The position numbers and the translations under genes were made by a program. Below the pieces are notes generated by a model. The model was given only the letters and a program-made list of their open reading frames with translations. It was not told the origin of the DNA and made no database searches. Positions 7,204 to 13,543 of a DNA stretch of 13,641 nucleotides are shown here, in pieces; the first letter of the stretch is position 1, and every line of letters starts with the position of its first letter. Source of the stretch: Verrucomicrobiaceae bacterium (GTDB lineage Bacteria; Verrucomicrobiota; Verrucomicrobiia; Verrucomicrobiales; Verrucomicrobiaceae); assembly GCA_947463285.1 (NCBI GenBank), contig CANHTV010000053.1:1-13641 (forward strand), written 5' to 3'.

Positions 7204-7817
7204 AAGCATTCACCCTCATCGAGGTCCTCCTCGCCATGGGAGTGATCGGCTTGCTGATCGGTGGCGTGTATGGTTTGGCGAACGGTGCTATCCAGCTCGG
7301 CGCGTCGATGAATCAATCCCGCATCTCCGAGACCCGCCTCACCAACTTCACTACAGCTTGGCGCGACTATTTGGAAAACCTGCTGCCCGGCATCCGCCTG
7401 AGCTGCGGTTTGGAAAAAGCCAAACGCGGAGCCGGAGGCAATCTCCTCATCGAAGGCGGTCAGGTGCCTTTCGTCTGGACCAGCCGAGTCCGCCTCGCTG
7501 ACGCCGTCGAGTTCGCCATCGTGCGTGGCAAAGAAACCGGCAGCCTCCAGCTGAACGTCCGCCACCTCAAACGCCTCGAAAAACCCAACGCCTTCGACGT
7601 CTACTCCCAGATCGCCGAGCTGACCTTGCTGGACGGACTCAAAGAATTCCGCTGGGAGTTTTACGACACCGAAAAGAAGCGCTGGTTCGCCACCTGGGAC
7701 GCCGACAAGCACCCCGCGCCGCCTTCGCACATGAAGCTCCACTTCCAGTTTCTCAAAGACCCGAGGGAATATGTATTCACCTACTGGATCGCGAATGACC
7801 TCGTGGCTCAACAATGA
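7152..7817 (+). CDS. gspJ: Minor pseudopilin GspJ-like
   Basis: Minor pseudopilin of the GspI-J-K tip complex. The prepilin motif is PHQA|FTLIEVLLAMGVIGLLIGG, with Glu at +5, followed by a C-terminal domain of about 170 residues ending in the WRFY-like segment KEFRWEFYDTEKKRWF common in GspJ proteins. The start is uncertain: the GTG at 7152 lies one base after the gspI stop and gives a 19-residue leader, while an ATG at 7125, inside gspI, would give 28 residues. Nearly all of the leader (AQPSRLCSRQAGSLPH) is coded by the 53-nt structured repeat at 7151-7203. The stop codon (7815-7817) lies in the first AATGACG unit of the next repeat element. Confidence 0.87.
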   Translation: MAQPSRLCSRQAGSLPHQAFTLIEVLLAMGVIGLLIGGVYGLANGAIQLGASMNQSRISETRLTNFTTAWRDYLENLLPGIRLSCGLEKAKRGAGGNLLIEGGQVPFVWTSRVRLADAVEFAIVRGKETGSLQLNVRHLKRLEKPNAFDVYSQIAELTLLDGLKEFRWEFYDTEKKRWFATWDADKHPAPPSHMKLHFQFLKDPREYVFTYWIANDLVAQQ

Positions 7818-7958
7818 CGAATGAGTAAAACCGAATGACGAAACAACACTCCAACACCGAATGCCGAAAAGGGGATCACACGATCCTTTCGGGCGGCGTT
7901 CGTGCTTTGGGTTTCGTCATTCCTTCGTCATTCGGATGTCGTCATTCGTCATTCCACC
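7813..7958 (+). repeat. Inverted-repeat element with central hairpin, spanning the gspJ stop and gspK start
   Basis: The left arm (7813-7842) and the right arm (7924-7953) are inverted copies that pair at 26 of 30 positions. Right-arm heptamers extend from 7913 to 7958. The interior carries a hairpin: CCGAAA (7864-7869), a 3-nt bulge, GGATC (7873-7877), loop ACAC, GATCC and TTTCGG (7882-7892). The gspJ TGA is in the first left-arm unit, and the gspK ATG (7835) starts at base 2 of the fourth unit, exactly as at gspH. Confidence 0.87.
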
Positions 7959-8863
7959 GCGGCTCCGCCCTCATCGCGGTGTTTTGGATGATCGCGGTCA
8001 TGGGGATGGTCGTGCTAGCGGGAGCCAAGGCTCTCCAGTCCGACACGCAGGCCACGCGCGAGCTTCGCGGACGCACCTTTGCCAAACGGCTCGCACAGAT
8101 GGGGCTCGAAGTGGCACGGCATCCGGCCATTCAGATGGACGATGGTTTGTTGCACTACACCTCCCCTGAAGGCGGCGGCTACGATGTGAAACTCACCACC
8201 GAAGAAGCGCGGCTGAACATCAACGTCCTGCTCGCCAGTGGCGATAAAGTGCTGCTGCCACGCCTGTTTGGAGCCTGGGGACTCACTCCGCAGCAGAGCG
8301 GAGCACTCAACGATGCTCTCCGAGACTGGATCGACGAAGATGACAAAAGTAGCCTCAACGGCGCGGAGAAGCGCGACTACCAAAAAGCAGGCTTCGAAGG
8401 GCTGCCCTTCAACAAACCCTTCCGCGAAGTCGATGAAATGCTCATGGTGCGCGGCATGGACGCCATCAACATCATGCGTCCCGACTGGCGCGAGTGGTTT
8501 ACCGTCATGGGCGATGGCCGTGTCGATGTGAACGAGACCCGCGCCGAACTCATCGCGCTCATTGCCAATGTGCCGATCGAGCGCGTGACGCCTCTTTTAA
8601 CCCTCCGCGCTGGTAAAGATGGCGCGATGCACACGCGTGATGACAACCGCCTCGGCTCGCCCGTCCAGGTGGCTCAGCTTCTCGGAGTTTATCAGCCCCA
8701 GACAGTCGAACTGCTGACGCGCTGGATTCAATTTGCCGGTCCCATCAAGCGTCTCGAAAGCACAGGCTACTTTGGCGATATCCGTCGCCGCCTCGTGCTC
8801 ATCGTGCAGAACCAAAAAGCCATCTGGCGTGGCGAACTTCCCCCTTCCTCTCATGGCTCGTAA
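7835..8863 (+). CDS. gspK: Minor pseudopilin GspK
   Basis: Large minor pseudopilin that caps the pseudopilus. After the leader the sequence reads HRG|SALIAVFWMIAVMGMVVLAG, a GspK-type helix without Glu at +5, as is normal for GspK. It continues with the GspK hallmarks LRDWIDEDD (about 162-170), PFREVDEMLMVRGM and GDGRVDVNETRAELIALI, part of the insert and calcium-binding alpha domain of the family. At 342 residues it matches GspK size. With the ATG at 7835 the leader is 43 residues and is coded almost wholly by the repeat element at 7813-7958; a TTG at codon 25 would shorten it to 19. The gene overlaps gspL by 11 nt. Confidence 0.93.
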   Translation: MTKQHSNTECRKGDHTILSGGVRALGFVIPSSFGCRHSSFHRGSALIAVFWMIAVMGMVVLAGAKALQSDTQATRELRGRTFAKRLAQMGLEVARHPAIQMDDGLLHYTSPEGGGYDVKLTTEEARLNINVLLASGDKVLLPRLFGAWGLTPQQSGALNDALRDWIDEDDKSSLNGAEKRDYQKAGFEGLPFNKPFREVDEMLMVRGMDAINIMRPDWREWFTVMGDGRVDVNETRAELIALIANVPIERVTPLLTLRAGKDGAMHTRDDNRLGSPVQVAQLLGVYQPQTVELLTRWIQFAGPIKRLESTGYFGDIRRRLVLIVQNQKAIWRGELPPSSHGS

Positions 8864-10073
8864 TCGCAAACCCACACACGATCTCCTGCTCCCTGGAGCG
8901 GATGGCTGGTCCCGCTGGACTGGCATGGAGGGCGCTGCCTGTGAGCACGCCGCCGACTTCGGCCAAAGCGCAGGCGTCTTTGCCAAAGAAGCCCACCGCC
9001 GAGTGCTCGCCCTGCCTGCCTCACACGCCTGGGTTTTACCAGCCTGGCTGCATGGCATGCCTGAGCATCTGCGTGACATGGCGCTGCTGCATCTGGAGCG
9101 CATCGGCGTCCGTGTGACTGATCCCGAGCACGGTCTGCAAGTCCGCCGCATTCAGGAAAAAGACGGCGCCCACCTCGCCTGCATCCTTGCGCTGAAAGAG
9201 CAGCCTGCACCGCTCTGGGACACGTTGCGTCTGCCTGATGAAGTCGTGCTCAGCGCGCAATGCCGCGACCTTCCCGCCGACAGCATCGTGCTCCAGCGCG
9301 AGATGGGCCGCCTCGTCGTCACCATCTCGCATGGCAGCGAGATCGTCTATTGCAGCCCGCTTTCCGCACATCGGCTCGATGAACGCGCCTTGAGCGAGCT
9401 AAACCATCTTTGCCTCCAACTCGGCTTCCAAAGAGTGCTTGGCAAGGTCGAAGGCATCGTGCTCTGGCTGGAGGTAGAAGGCGACATTCAGCAGATCGAG
9501 CGCATCACCGGACTGCCTGCCCGCCGCGAAAGCATCCCCGCGCCGCGTTTGCCCGCGAAGGGCAGCAGCACACTCCTGCCAGCGGACATCCTCGCCGCAC
9601 GTCAGCGTGCTCAGGCCAGCGCTCGCACACGCGTTACCGCACTGAGCATTGGGCTCGCTTTGGCCGCCTGCATTGCCGTCATGATGGTGCTCATCACCAC
9701 CGCCACACGCGAGCGCGACATGCTTCGGGATAAGATCGCCGATCTCACACCGCGTGCCTCACAGGTTCTTGATCAAAAGAAAGCCTGGCAGGAAGCTGCG
9801 CCTGCTGTCGATCCCAGCTCTGGGCCAATGCAGGTCTTGCTCGACATCATGAGCCCGAGCAGCAGCACGGAAGTCGGCATGACCAGCTTCGAGTGGACAC
9901 CGAGGATGCTCGCTCTTCGCGGCCGCACTGCCTCGCCATCCTTGGCCCTGCAATACACGAAAGAGATCACTGAGGTCGAAGTGCTCAGCCGCTACGCTTT
10001 TGAAACACCTTCACCGCAGATCGCCAGCGACAACAGCGCCACCTTTGAACTGAAAGGAGAAGCCAAGCCATGA
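8853..10073 (+). CDS. gspL: Type II secretion inner-membrane protein GspL-like
   Basis: Bitopic inner-membrane protein that recruits GspE in the T2SS platform. The N-terminal 260 residues are soluble, consistent with the PilM/GspL actin-like cytoplasmic domain. One membrane helix follows (about 262-284, ALSIGLALAACIAVMMVLI), then a charged coiled-coil stretch (RERDMLRDKIADL) and a periplasmic domain of about 100 residues. The ATG at 8853 lies 11 nt inside gspK and gives 406 residues, normal for GspL; further upstream the frame only overlaps gspK. The end overlaps gspM by 4 nt. Identity relies mainly on topology and position between GspK and GspM, as GspL sequences diverge strongly. Confidence 0.82.
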   Translation: MARNRKPTHDLLLPGADGWSRWTGMEGAACEHAADFGQSAGVFAKEAHRRVLALPASHAWVLPAWLHGMPEHLRDMALLHLERIGVRVTDPEHGLQVRRIQEKDGAHLACILALKEQPAPLWDTLRLPDEVVLSAQCRDLPADSIVLQREMGRLVVTISHGSEIVYCSPLSAHRLDERALSELNHLCLQLGFQRVLGKVEGIVLWLEVEGDIQQIERITGLPARRESIPAPRLPAKGSSTLLPADILAARQRAQASARTRVTALSIGLALAACIAVMMVLITTATRERDMLRDKIADLTPRASQVLDQKKAWQEAAPAVDPSSGPMQVLLDIMSPSSSTEVGMTSFEWTPRMLALRGRTASPSLALQYTKEITEVEVLSRYAFETPSPQIASDNSATFELKGEAKP

Positions 10074-10657
10074 AGCGCAGCGAAAAAATCCTCCTGATAC
10101 TCTTTGGCGTGCTCTTCCTCGTCATCGTCGGCGGTGGAGCCGTGGCCATGGGCATCAGGCATTACATGGCCATCCTGGAAGAAAACGATGGCCTCCGCAC
10201 GCGCATCATCGAGATGAACGAAGCCATCGCCCAAGGCAGCGAGTGGCAGCGCCGCCACGACTGGCTGGACAAACAAGTGCCCAGCTTCACCTCACGCCAG
10301 GAAGCCTCCACCCGCCTGCTGGAGACCATCCAAAAAGAGGCCGATCAACTTTCGCTCAACCTCACCGATCGCCAGTTCCTCGAACCCGTGAAGGCGATGG
10401 GCCCCGATGGACTTCCTCTGGAGGAAGAAGGTGGCTACTTCGATCAAGCCTCGGTCAAAATCATCCTCACCAAGGTCAAAGAGCAGCCGCTATTTCAGTG
10501 GATGCACAAGCTGCAAGCCCCCGAAGGCTTCCTCGGCATCACCCGTCTGCAAATCACTCCTGCTGGCGAATCTAAGACCGTGAACGTCGAAGTAGAGATC
10601 ACCCAGTTTTATCGTGAGAAATCCTCCGCTAAGATTTCCAAAGCCAACACGCCATGA
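10070..10657 (+). CDS. gspM: Type II secretion protein GspM-like
   Basis: Small bitopic inner-membrane protein that pairs with GspL. It has a short basic N-terminus, one membrane helix (about residues 7-28, ILLILFGVLFLVIVGGGAVAM), a probable coiled coil (about 30-60) and a ferredoxin-like periplasmic domain in which the end VNVEVEITQFY resembles a PilO/GspM terminal strand. At 195 residues the size fits. It overlaps gspL and the following gene by 4 nt each (ATGA), a strong sign of translational coupling. Assigned by topology and position; sequence motifs alone are weak. Confidence 0.78.
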   Translation: MKRSEKILLILFGVLFLVIVGGGAVAMGIRHYMAILEENDGLRTRIIEMNEAIAQGSEWQRRHDWLDKQVPSFTSRQEASTRLLETIQKEADQLSLNLTDRQFLEPVKAMGPDGLPLEEEGGYFDQASVKIILTKVKEQPLFQWMHKLQAPEGFLGITRLQITPAGESKTVNVEVEITQFYREKSSAKISKANTP

Positions 10658-11268
10658 AGTTTCCAGTTCTCAGTTCTCATTTCTCAGTTTTCAGTTTGAT
10701 CGCTGTGACGCTTATCGGCCATGCCGAGGAGACACCCGTGCCGTTACCACCTCCGGAAACTTATGCGGTGCTTTGGGAGCGTTCCGTCTTCACGACGAAA
10801 GACCTGCCAGCACCTGAAGCGCCGACTGGGCCGATCTTTTCTGATCATTTGAGTTTATCTGGCATCTATGAGGTGGATGGATCAGTGGTGGCGATTTTGA
10901 TTGATCGCACGACCAGTCAGTTTTCCGAAGCTCGGATTGGTAGTGAAAACGAGCAGGGGATCAAAATTCGCAAGGTCCAGCCTGGGGCAAGCATGGATAA
11001 AACCCGGGTTCAGCTTCAGAAAGGTGACATTGCAGGTTGGGTCAGTTTTGGAGATGTGACTCCGGCTGAAACCATCGCGCCTGCGATTCCTGTTCAGAAG
11101 GGAGCCCCGGCTATGAATGCTCCCGGCGGAGTCGTTTCGCCGCTTTTACCTTCGTTGCAGGGGGAGGGGGGGATGGCGGGACAGGCACCCGTGCCACCAC
11201 CTTCGCAGGCCGTTCAGCCTCAGTCTGTGCGGCCTTCAGTGAATGATGTGCCGCTGCCTCCGCCCTGA
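10654..11268 (+). CDS. GspC-like T2SS periplasmic protein (putative)
   Basis: Last gene of the T2SS series, with a 4-nt overlap with gspM. A hydrophobic N-terminus (residues 1-24, ending GHA|EE) looks more like a cleavable signal peptide than the fixed anchor of classical GspC. Residues about 40-115 (LWERSVFTTKDLP, LSLSGIYEVDGSVVAILIDR and GIKIRKVQPG) resemble the homology region of GspC, which contacts the secretin: a LSLSGI strand, an AILID strand and a gating-like turn. From about residue 125 the protein is Pro/Ala-rich and low in complexity. The signal-peptide start is coded by five 7-nt repeats. The GspC relation is an inference from position and pattern; a GspP-like or lineage-specific periplasmic subunit is an alternative. 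Confidence 0.6.
   Translation: MKFPVLSSHFSVFSLIAVTLIGHAEETPVPLPPPETYAVLWERSVFTTKDLPAPEAPTGPIFSDHLSLSGIYEVDGSVVAILIDRTTSQFSEARIGSENEQGIKIRKVQPGASMDKTRVQLQKGDIAGWVSFGDVTPAETIAPAIPVQKGAPAMNAPGGVVSPLLPSLQGEGGMAGQAPVPPPSQAVQPQSVRPSVNDVPLPPP
10664..10698 (+). repeat. CAGTTCT heptamer repeat coding the signal peptide of the GspC-like gene
   Basis: Five contiguous 7-nt units (CAGTTCT, CAGTTCT, CATTTCT, CAGTTTT, CAGTTTG) start ten bases after the ATG. A perfect array would read Q-F-S-V-L-S-S in every frame; the actual product is PVLSSHFSVFSL, the core of the export signal. Confidence 0.85.
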
Positions 11269-11314
11269 AGAATGAGGCGGCTTCAGCGCGTAGAGTGAGA
11301 AGCTGCTTGCCAAA

Positions 11315-11321
11315 AGGAGGT
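11315..11321 (+). promoter_or_regulatory. Consensus Shine-Dalgarno sequence at unusual distance from secG
   Basis: AGGAGGT is a full complement of the usual 16S 3' end, but it ends 24 nt before the secG ATG (11346), far beyond the normal 5-9 nt. No ATG, GTG or TTG in the secG frame sits at the right distance. Other genes in the window lack such sites. Confidence 0.35.
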
Positions 11322-11345
11322 CTGCCCCCATATTCAGCACCCCTT

Positions 11346-11879
11346 ATGGACATTTTGATTGGCATTCTCACGGTGGTCGAAGTTCTCGTCTGCCTCCTTC
11401 TGATTCTTATCGTACTCATGCAGCGCCCCCGCCAGGAAGGCCTTGGAGCCTCGTTTGGTGACGGTGCCATGACCCAGCTCGTCGGTGCTCAGACCACCAA
11501 CGTCCTGCAAAAAGGCACAGTCTATCTGGCGGTGATGCTTTTTGTGCTCACGCTTTCACTAGCTGTCCTGACCACCAAGCGCCAGACGGCCAAAGTTGGT
11601 GTCAAAGTTTTCGACGAGCCACCTCCAGCAGCACCTGCGGTTACTCCAGCCACTGCGGCTCCGACCACTCCAGCTCCAGCACCTCAAGTCAAGGTCGAGG
11701 ACAAATCAGACAAACCTGCTGATTCAACGAAAGCCCCTGAGGCGTCCAAGCCAGCCGAAGCTTCAAAGCCTGCTCCAGCAGCTACCAAGGAAGCAGCACC
11801 ATCCCCAAAACCTACTGCCATGAATCAAGCCCCAGCCAATGTGACAGTTCCTGCGGCTCCCGCCAAGTCTAATCCTTGA
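11346..11879 (+). CDS. secG: Protein translocase subunit SecG with long C-terminal tail
   Basis: Auxiliary subunit of the SecYEG channel in the inner membrane. Two membrane helices (about residues 2-24 and 59-76) flank the conserved cytoplasmic loop MQRPRQEGLGASFGDG and the TNVLQKGT segment, both classical SecG features. The ATG at 11346 places the first helix at the N-terminus; an upstream in-frame GTG (11295) would add 17 polar residues. SecG is usually 75-110 residues, but this one has 177 because of a tail of about 95 residues rich in Ala, Pro and Lys (repeated EASKPAEASKPAPAAT-like pieces). The gene is 77 nt downstream of the T2SS operon and ends in a terminator, so it may be the last gene of that transcript. 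Confidence 0.93.
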   Translation: MDILIGILTVVEVLVCLLLILIVLMQRPRQEGLGASFGDGAMTQLVGAQTTNVLQKGTVYLAVMLFVLTLSLAVLTTKRQTAKVGVKVFDEPPPAAPAVTPATAAPTTPAPAPQVKVEDKSDKPADSTKAPEASKPAEASKPAPAATKEAAPSPKPTAMNQAPANVTVPAAPAKSNP

Positions 11880-11898
11880 TCGTCCGATCAGGTTTTTT
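11875..11898 (+). terminator. Intrinsic terminator overlapping the secG stop
   Basis: A 7-bp stem (CTTGATC at 11875-11881 with GATCAGG at 11886-11892, one G-T wobble) has a GTCC loop and is followed by six T (11893-11898). The secG stop codon lies in the left arm. Confidence 0.75.
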
Positions 11899-11937
11899 CT
11901 TCAATCTTAGCAGCGTTTTTAATCCCACGCCTGTGCC

Positions 11938-12771
11938 ATGAACGGAGGAATCAAAGCACTCCGGTTTCGTCTGCGCGATGGACTTTGTTTCTTGGGATTC
12001 ATCATGCTTCTAGGTCCTGCGGATCAAGCCGCAGCTCAGGGAAGTGTGATTCGTTGTCAGCTGGCTGACGGATTTGATTTTCCGGTCGGCAAGCCCAATG
12101 CGGATGGCTACTACAAATCCCGTGGCTACTGGCCTAACGGCCACTTAGGTGAAGATTGGAACGGACGTGGCGGTGGTGACAGCGACCTGGGAGCTCCCAT
12201 TTATGCAGCTGCTCGCGGTGTGGTGATCATCTCCGAAAATGTGGGTGTCGGCTGGGGAAATTGCATCATCATCCGTCATCCTTATCGTGATGAGACGGGA
12301 AAGGTCGCCATGGTGGACAGTCTTTCAGCGCACTTGTATCAGCGTGTCGTCAAAGTCGGCCAAGTCGTGGAGAAAGGCCAGCTCGTCGGCACCATGGGTG
12401 GCAACAACGGCATGTATCAGGTGCATTTGCATTTCGAGATGCGCAAAAATCTACGCATCGGCATGAACCGCAGCCAGTTCGCTCGTGATAACTCGAACTA
12501 CTACAGCCCGACGGACTTCATCAACAAGCACCGCGTTCTTCAGACTAGCTTCCAGAAGTATCCGATCCCAACCGGTTTGTTTGCGCCTTATGGCCATTCC
12601 TTGGCTGACGCTGGCAGTGATAGTGGCGCACCGGTCAAGGTGCCGGTTCTTCCCAAAGGTCGCCCAGGCCTGCCTGCTGAAGGGCCTTCAGCCGATGATG
12701 AGGACTTCTGGTCCAAACTACGGTCCCGCTTAAAAGAAGGCAAGGTGATCGAAGGCACATCCCCTCCTTGA
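11938..12771 (+). CDS. Exported M23 (LytM/lysostaphin-type) metallopeptidase
   Basis: Probable cell-wall endopeptidase that cleaves peptide cross-links in peptidoglycan, acting in the envelope. A signal peptide covers about residues 1-33 (basic n-region RFRLR, hydrophobic FLGFIMLL, AAA before the cleavage site). The M23 zinc and catalytic motifs are complete: HxxxD as H69-D73 (HLGED), SAH with H132, and HxH as H163-H165 (VHLHFE). Intact motifs argue for an active enzyme rather than a degenerate LytM factor. The C-terminal 60 residues are Pro/Gly-rich and charged. It starts 58 nt after the secG stop and beyond the terminator, so it likely has its own promoter. It converges with the nuclease-like gene 15 nt downstream. 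Confidence 0.9.
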   Translation: MNGGIKALRFRLRDGLCFLGFIMLLGPADQAAAQGSVIRCQLADGFDFPVGKPNADGYYKSRGYWPNGHLGEDWNGRGGGDSDLGAPIYAAARGVVIISENVGVGWGNCIIIRHPYRDETGKVAMVDSLSAHLYQRVVKVGQVVEKGQLVGTMGGNNGMYQVHLHFEMRKNLRIGMNRSQFARDNSNYYSPTDFINKHRVLQTSFQKYPIPTGLFAPYGHSLADAGSDSGAPVKVPVLPKGRPGLPAEGPSADDEDFWSKLRSRLKEGKVIEGTSPP

Positions 12772-12786
12772 TCCAGTTTTGATCTT

Positions 12787-13485
12787 TCAAGACTTAGGCG
12801 ATCTGGCCCAGATACCGGCTTCGCTTTCCCGTGCTTTTTGGGCGAGATGGCTTAGTTCGACCATGTAAGTGGGGAGGTCGCGTTTGTCGTCAGGTAGCTC
12901 AGTGGAGATGCCATTGATCCAGGCGTAACCTTTGCGAATCAGCAGATCCGCCAGATAAACCGGGCCTTCAGGCATCTGCACTTTGATGACGGCGTAGTAG
13001 CGCACGGTGTTTGGCACACGTTCCCATTTAGTCAGGACGTTGAAGTGTTTGTCCTTCAGCAACTGCACGACATAGGCGGCGGCTTCCTGCCCGACTTCGA
13101 TGATGGTTTTGTCCGGCACTTTGCCAAAATAACGGCCTTGTTCCGCGACGCGCTGAGGGTGGTTCATCGTCGTTTCCAGCGAATCGGCAAAGTAGAGCAC
13201 GAAGATGTGCTCTTCATTGCCATAACGGATGCGCAGCGTGTCCGCCTCGTTCGCACGGCTTTCCACGAGCAGGGGAGATGGCAAAATTTTAAATTGTGGG
13301 ACTACTTCCTTCGGCACGCCGCCTTCATCTGGCGTGGTCATACCGGGCACACCTGCGACCGGGACTTTCAGTGCCTTGGGCACGGTCTGCGAGCGCAAGC
13401 CCTGCAATAACATGCCACCCAGCACGATCACTAGCACCAGCACGGCAGTGATGGCGAGATTGAGCATGACGGTGCGAAAGGGCAT
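12787..13485 (-). CDS. Membrane-anchored staphylococcal nuclease (SNase/TNase)-like protein
   Basis: 232 residues from the ATG at 13485; a TTG at 13524 would add 13 residues. One membrane helix lies near the N-terminus (about 9-28), then a Pro-rich linker and an SNase-like OB-fold (about 75-228) ending in the typical helix and ARESEAGIW. Comparison with staphylococcal nuclease suggests that the acidic positions D21, D40 and E43 correspond to D82, D101 and E104 (ADSLET), and R87 to R162 (TVRYYAV). The equivalent of catalytic R35 appears to be Val96. Activity is therefore uncertain; it may be a binding or reduced-activity variant. It lies 58 nt downstream of the probable ligase, in the same direction. 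Confidence 0.78.
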   Translation of the reverse strand: MPFRTVMLNLAITAVLVLVIVLGGMLLQGLRSQTVPKALKVPVAGVPGMTTPDEGGVPKEVVPQFKILPSPLLVESRANEADTLRIRYGNEEHIFVLYFADSLETTMNHPQRVAEQGRYFGKVPDKTIIEVGQEAAAYVVQLLKDKHFNVLTKWERVPNTVRYYAVIKVQMPEGPVYLADLLIRKGYAWINGISTELPDDKRDLPTYMVELSHLAQKARESEAGIWARSPKS

Positions 13486-13543
13486 AGGCGGTTCAGATAG
13501 ACATGGAATCTGCGCTTTGCTCAAGTGCCGATCTGCTTTTCCA

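Noticed and set aside
4352..7958. CRISPR array
   Set aside because: The repeats are 7 nt and contiguous without unique spacers. The 30-nt copies are dispersed over 3.6 kb in both orientations inside an operon, with no cas genes.
2582..8863. Type IV pilus locus instead of T2SS
   Set aside because: A GspK-type large pseudopilin with DWIDEDD, a GspG with the WGNPY and ADDIGNW motifs, and the E-F-G-H-I-J-K-L-M order are T2SS features; no pilT, pilC-type or secretin-assembly pilus genes are present.
11135..11180. G-rich stretch in the GspC-like gene tail as a further mobile repeat
   Set aside because: The SPLLPSLQGEGG-coding stretch looks like a dispersed repeat fragment, but only one copy is in the window and it has no clear internal symmetry.
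11265..11286. Terminator after the GspC-like gene
   Set aside because: CTGAAG (11265-11270) and CTTCAG (11281-11286) can pair over 6 bp, but no T-run follows, so termination before secG is not supported.
12772..12786. Bidirectional terminator between the M23 and nuclease-like genes
   Set aside because: Only 15 nt separate the stops. GATC motifs recur as a direct repeat, but no stable stem with a T-run is formed.
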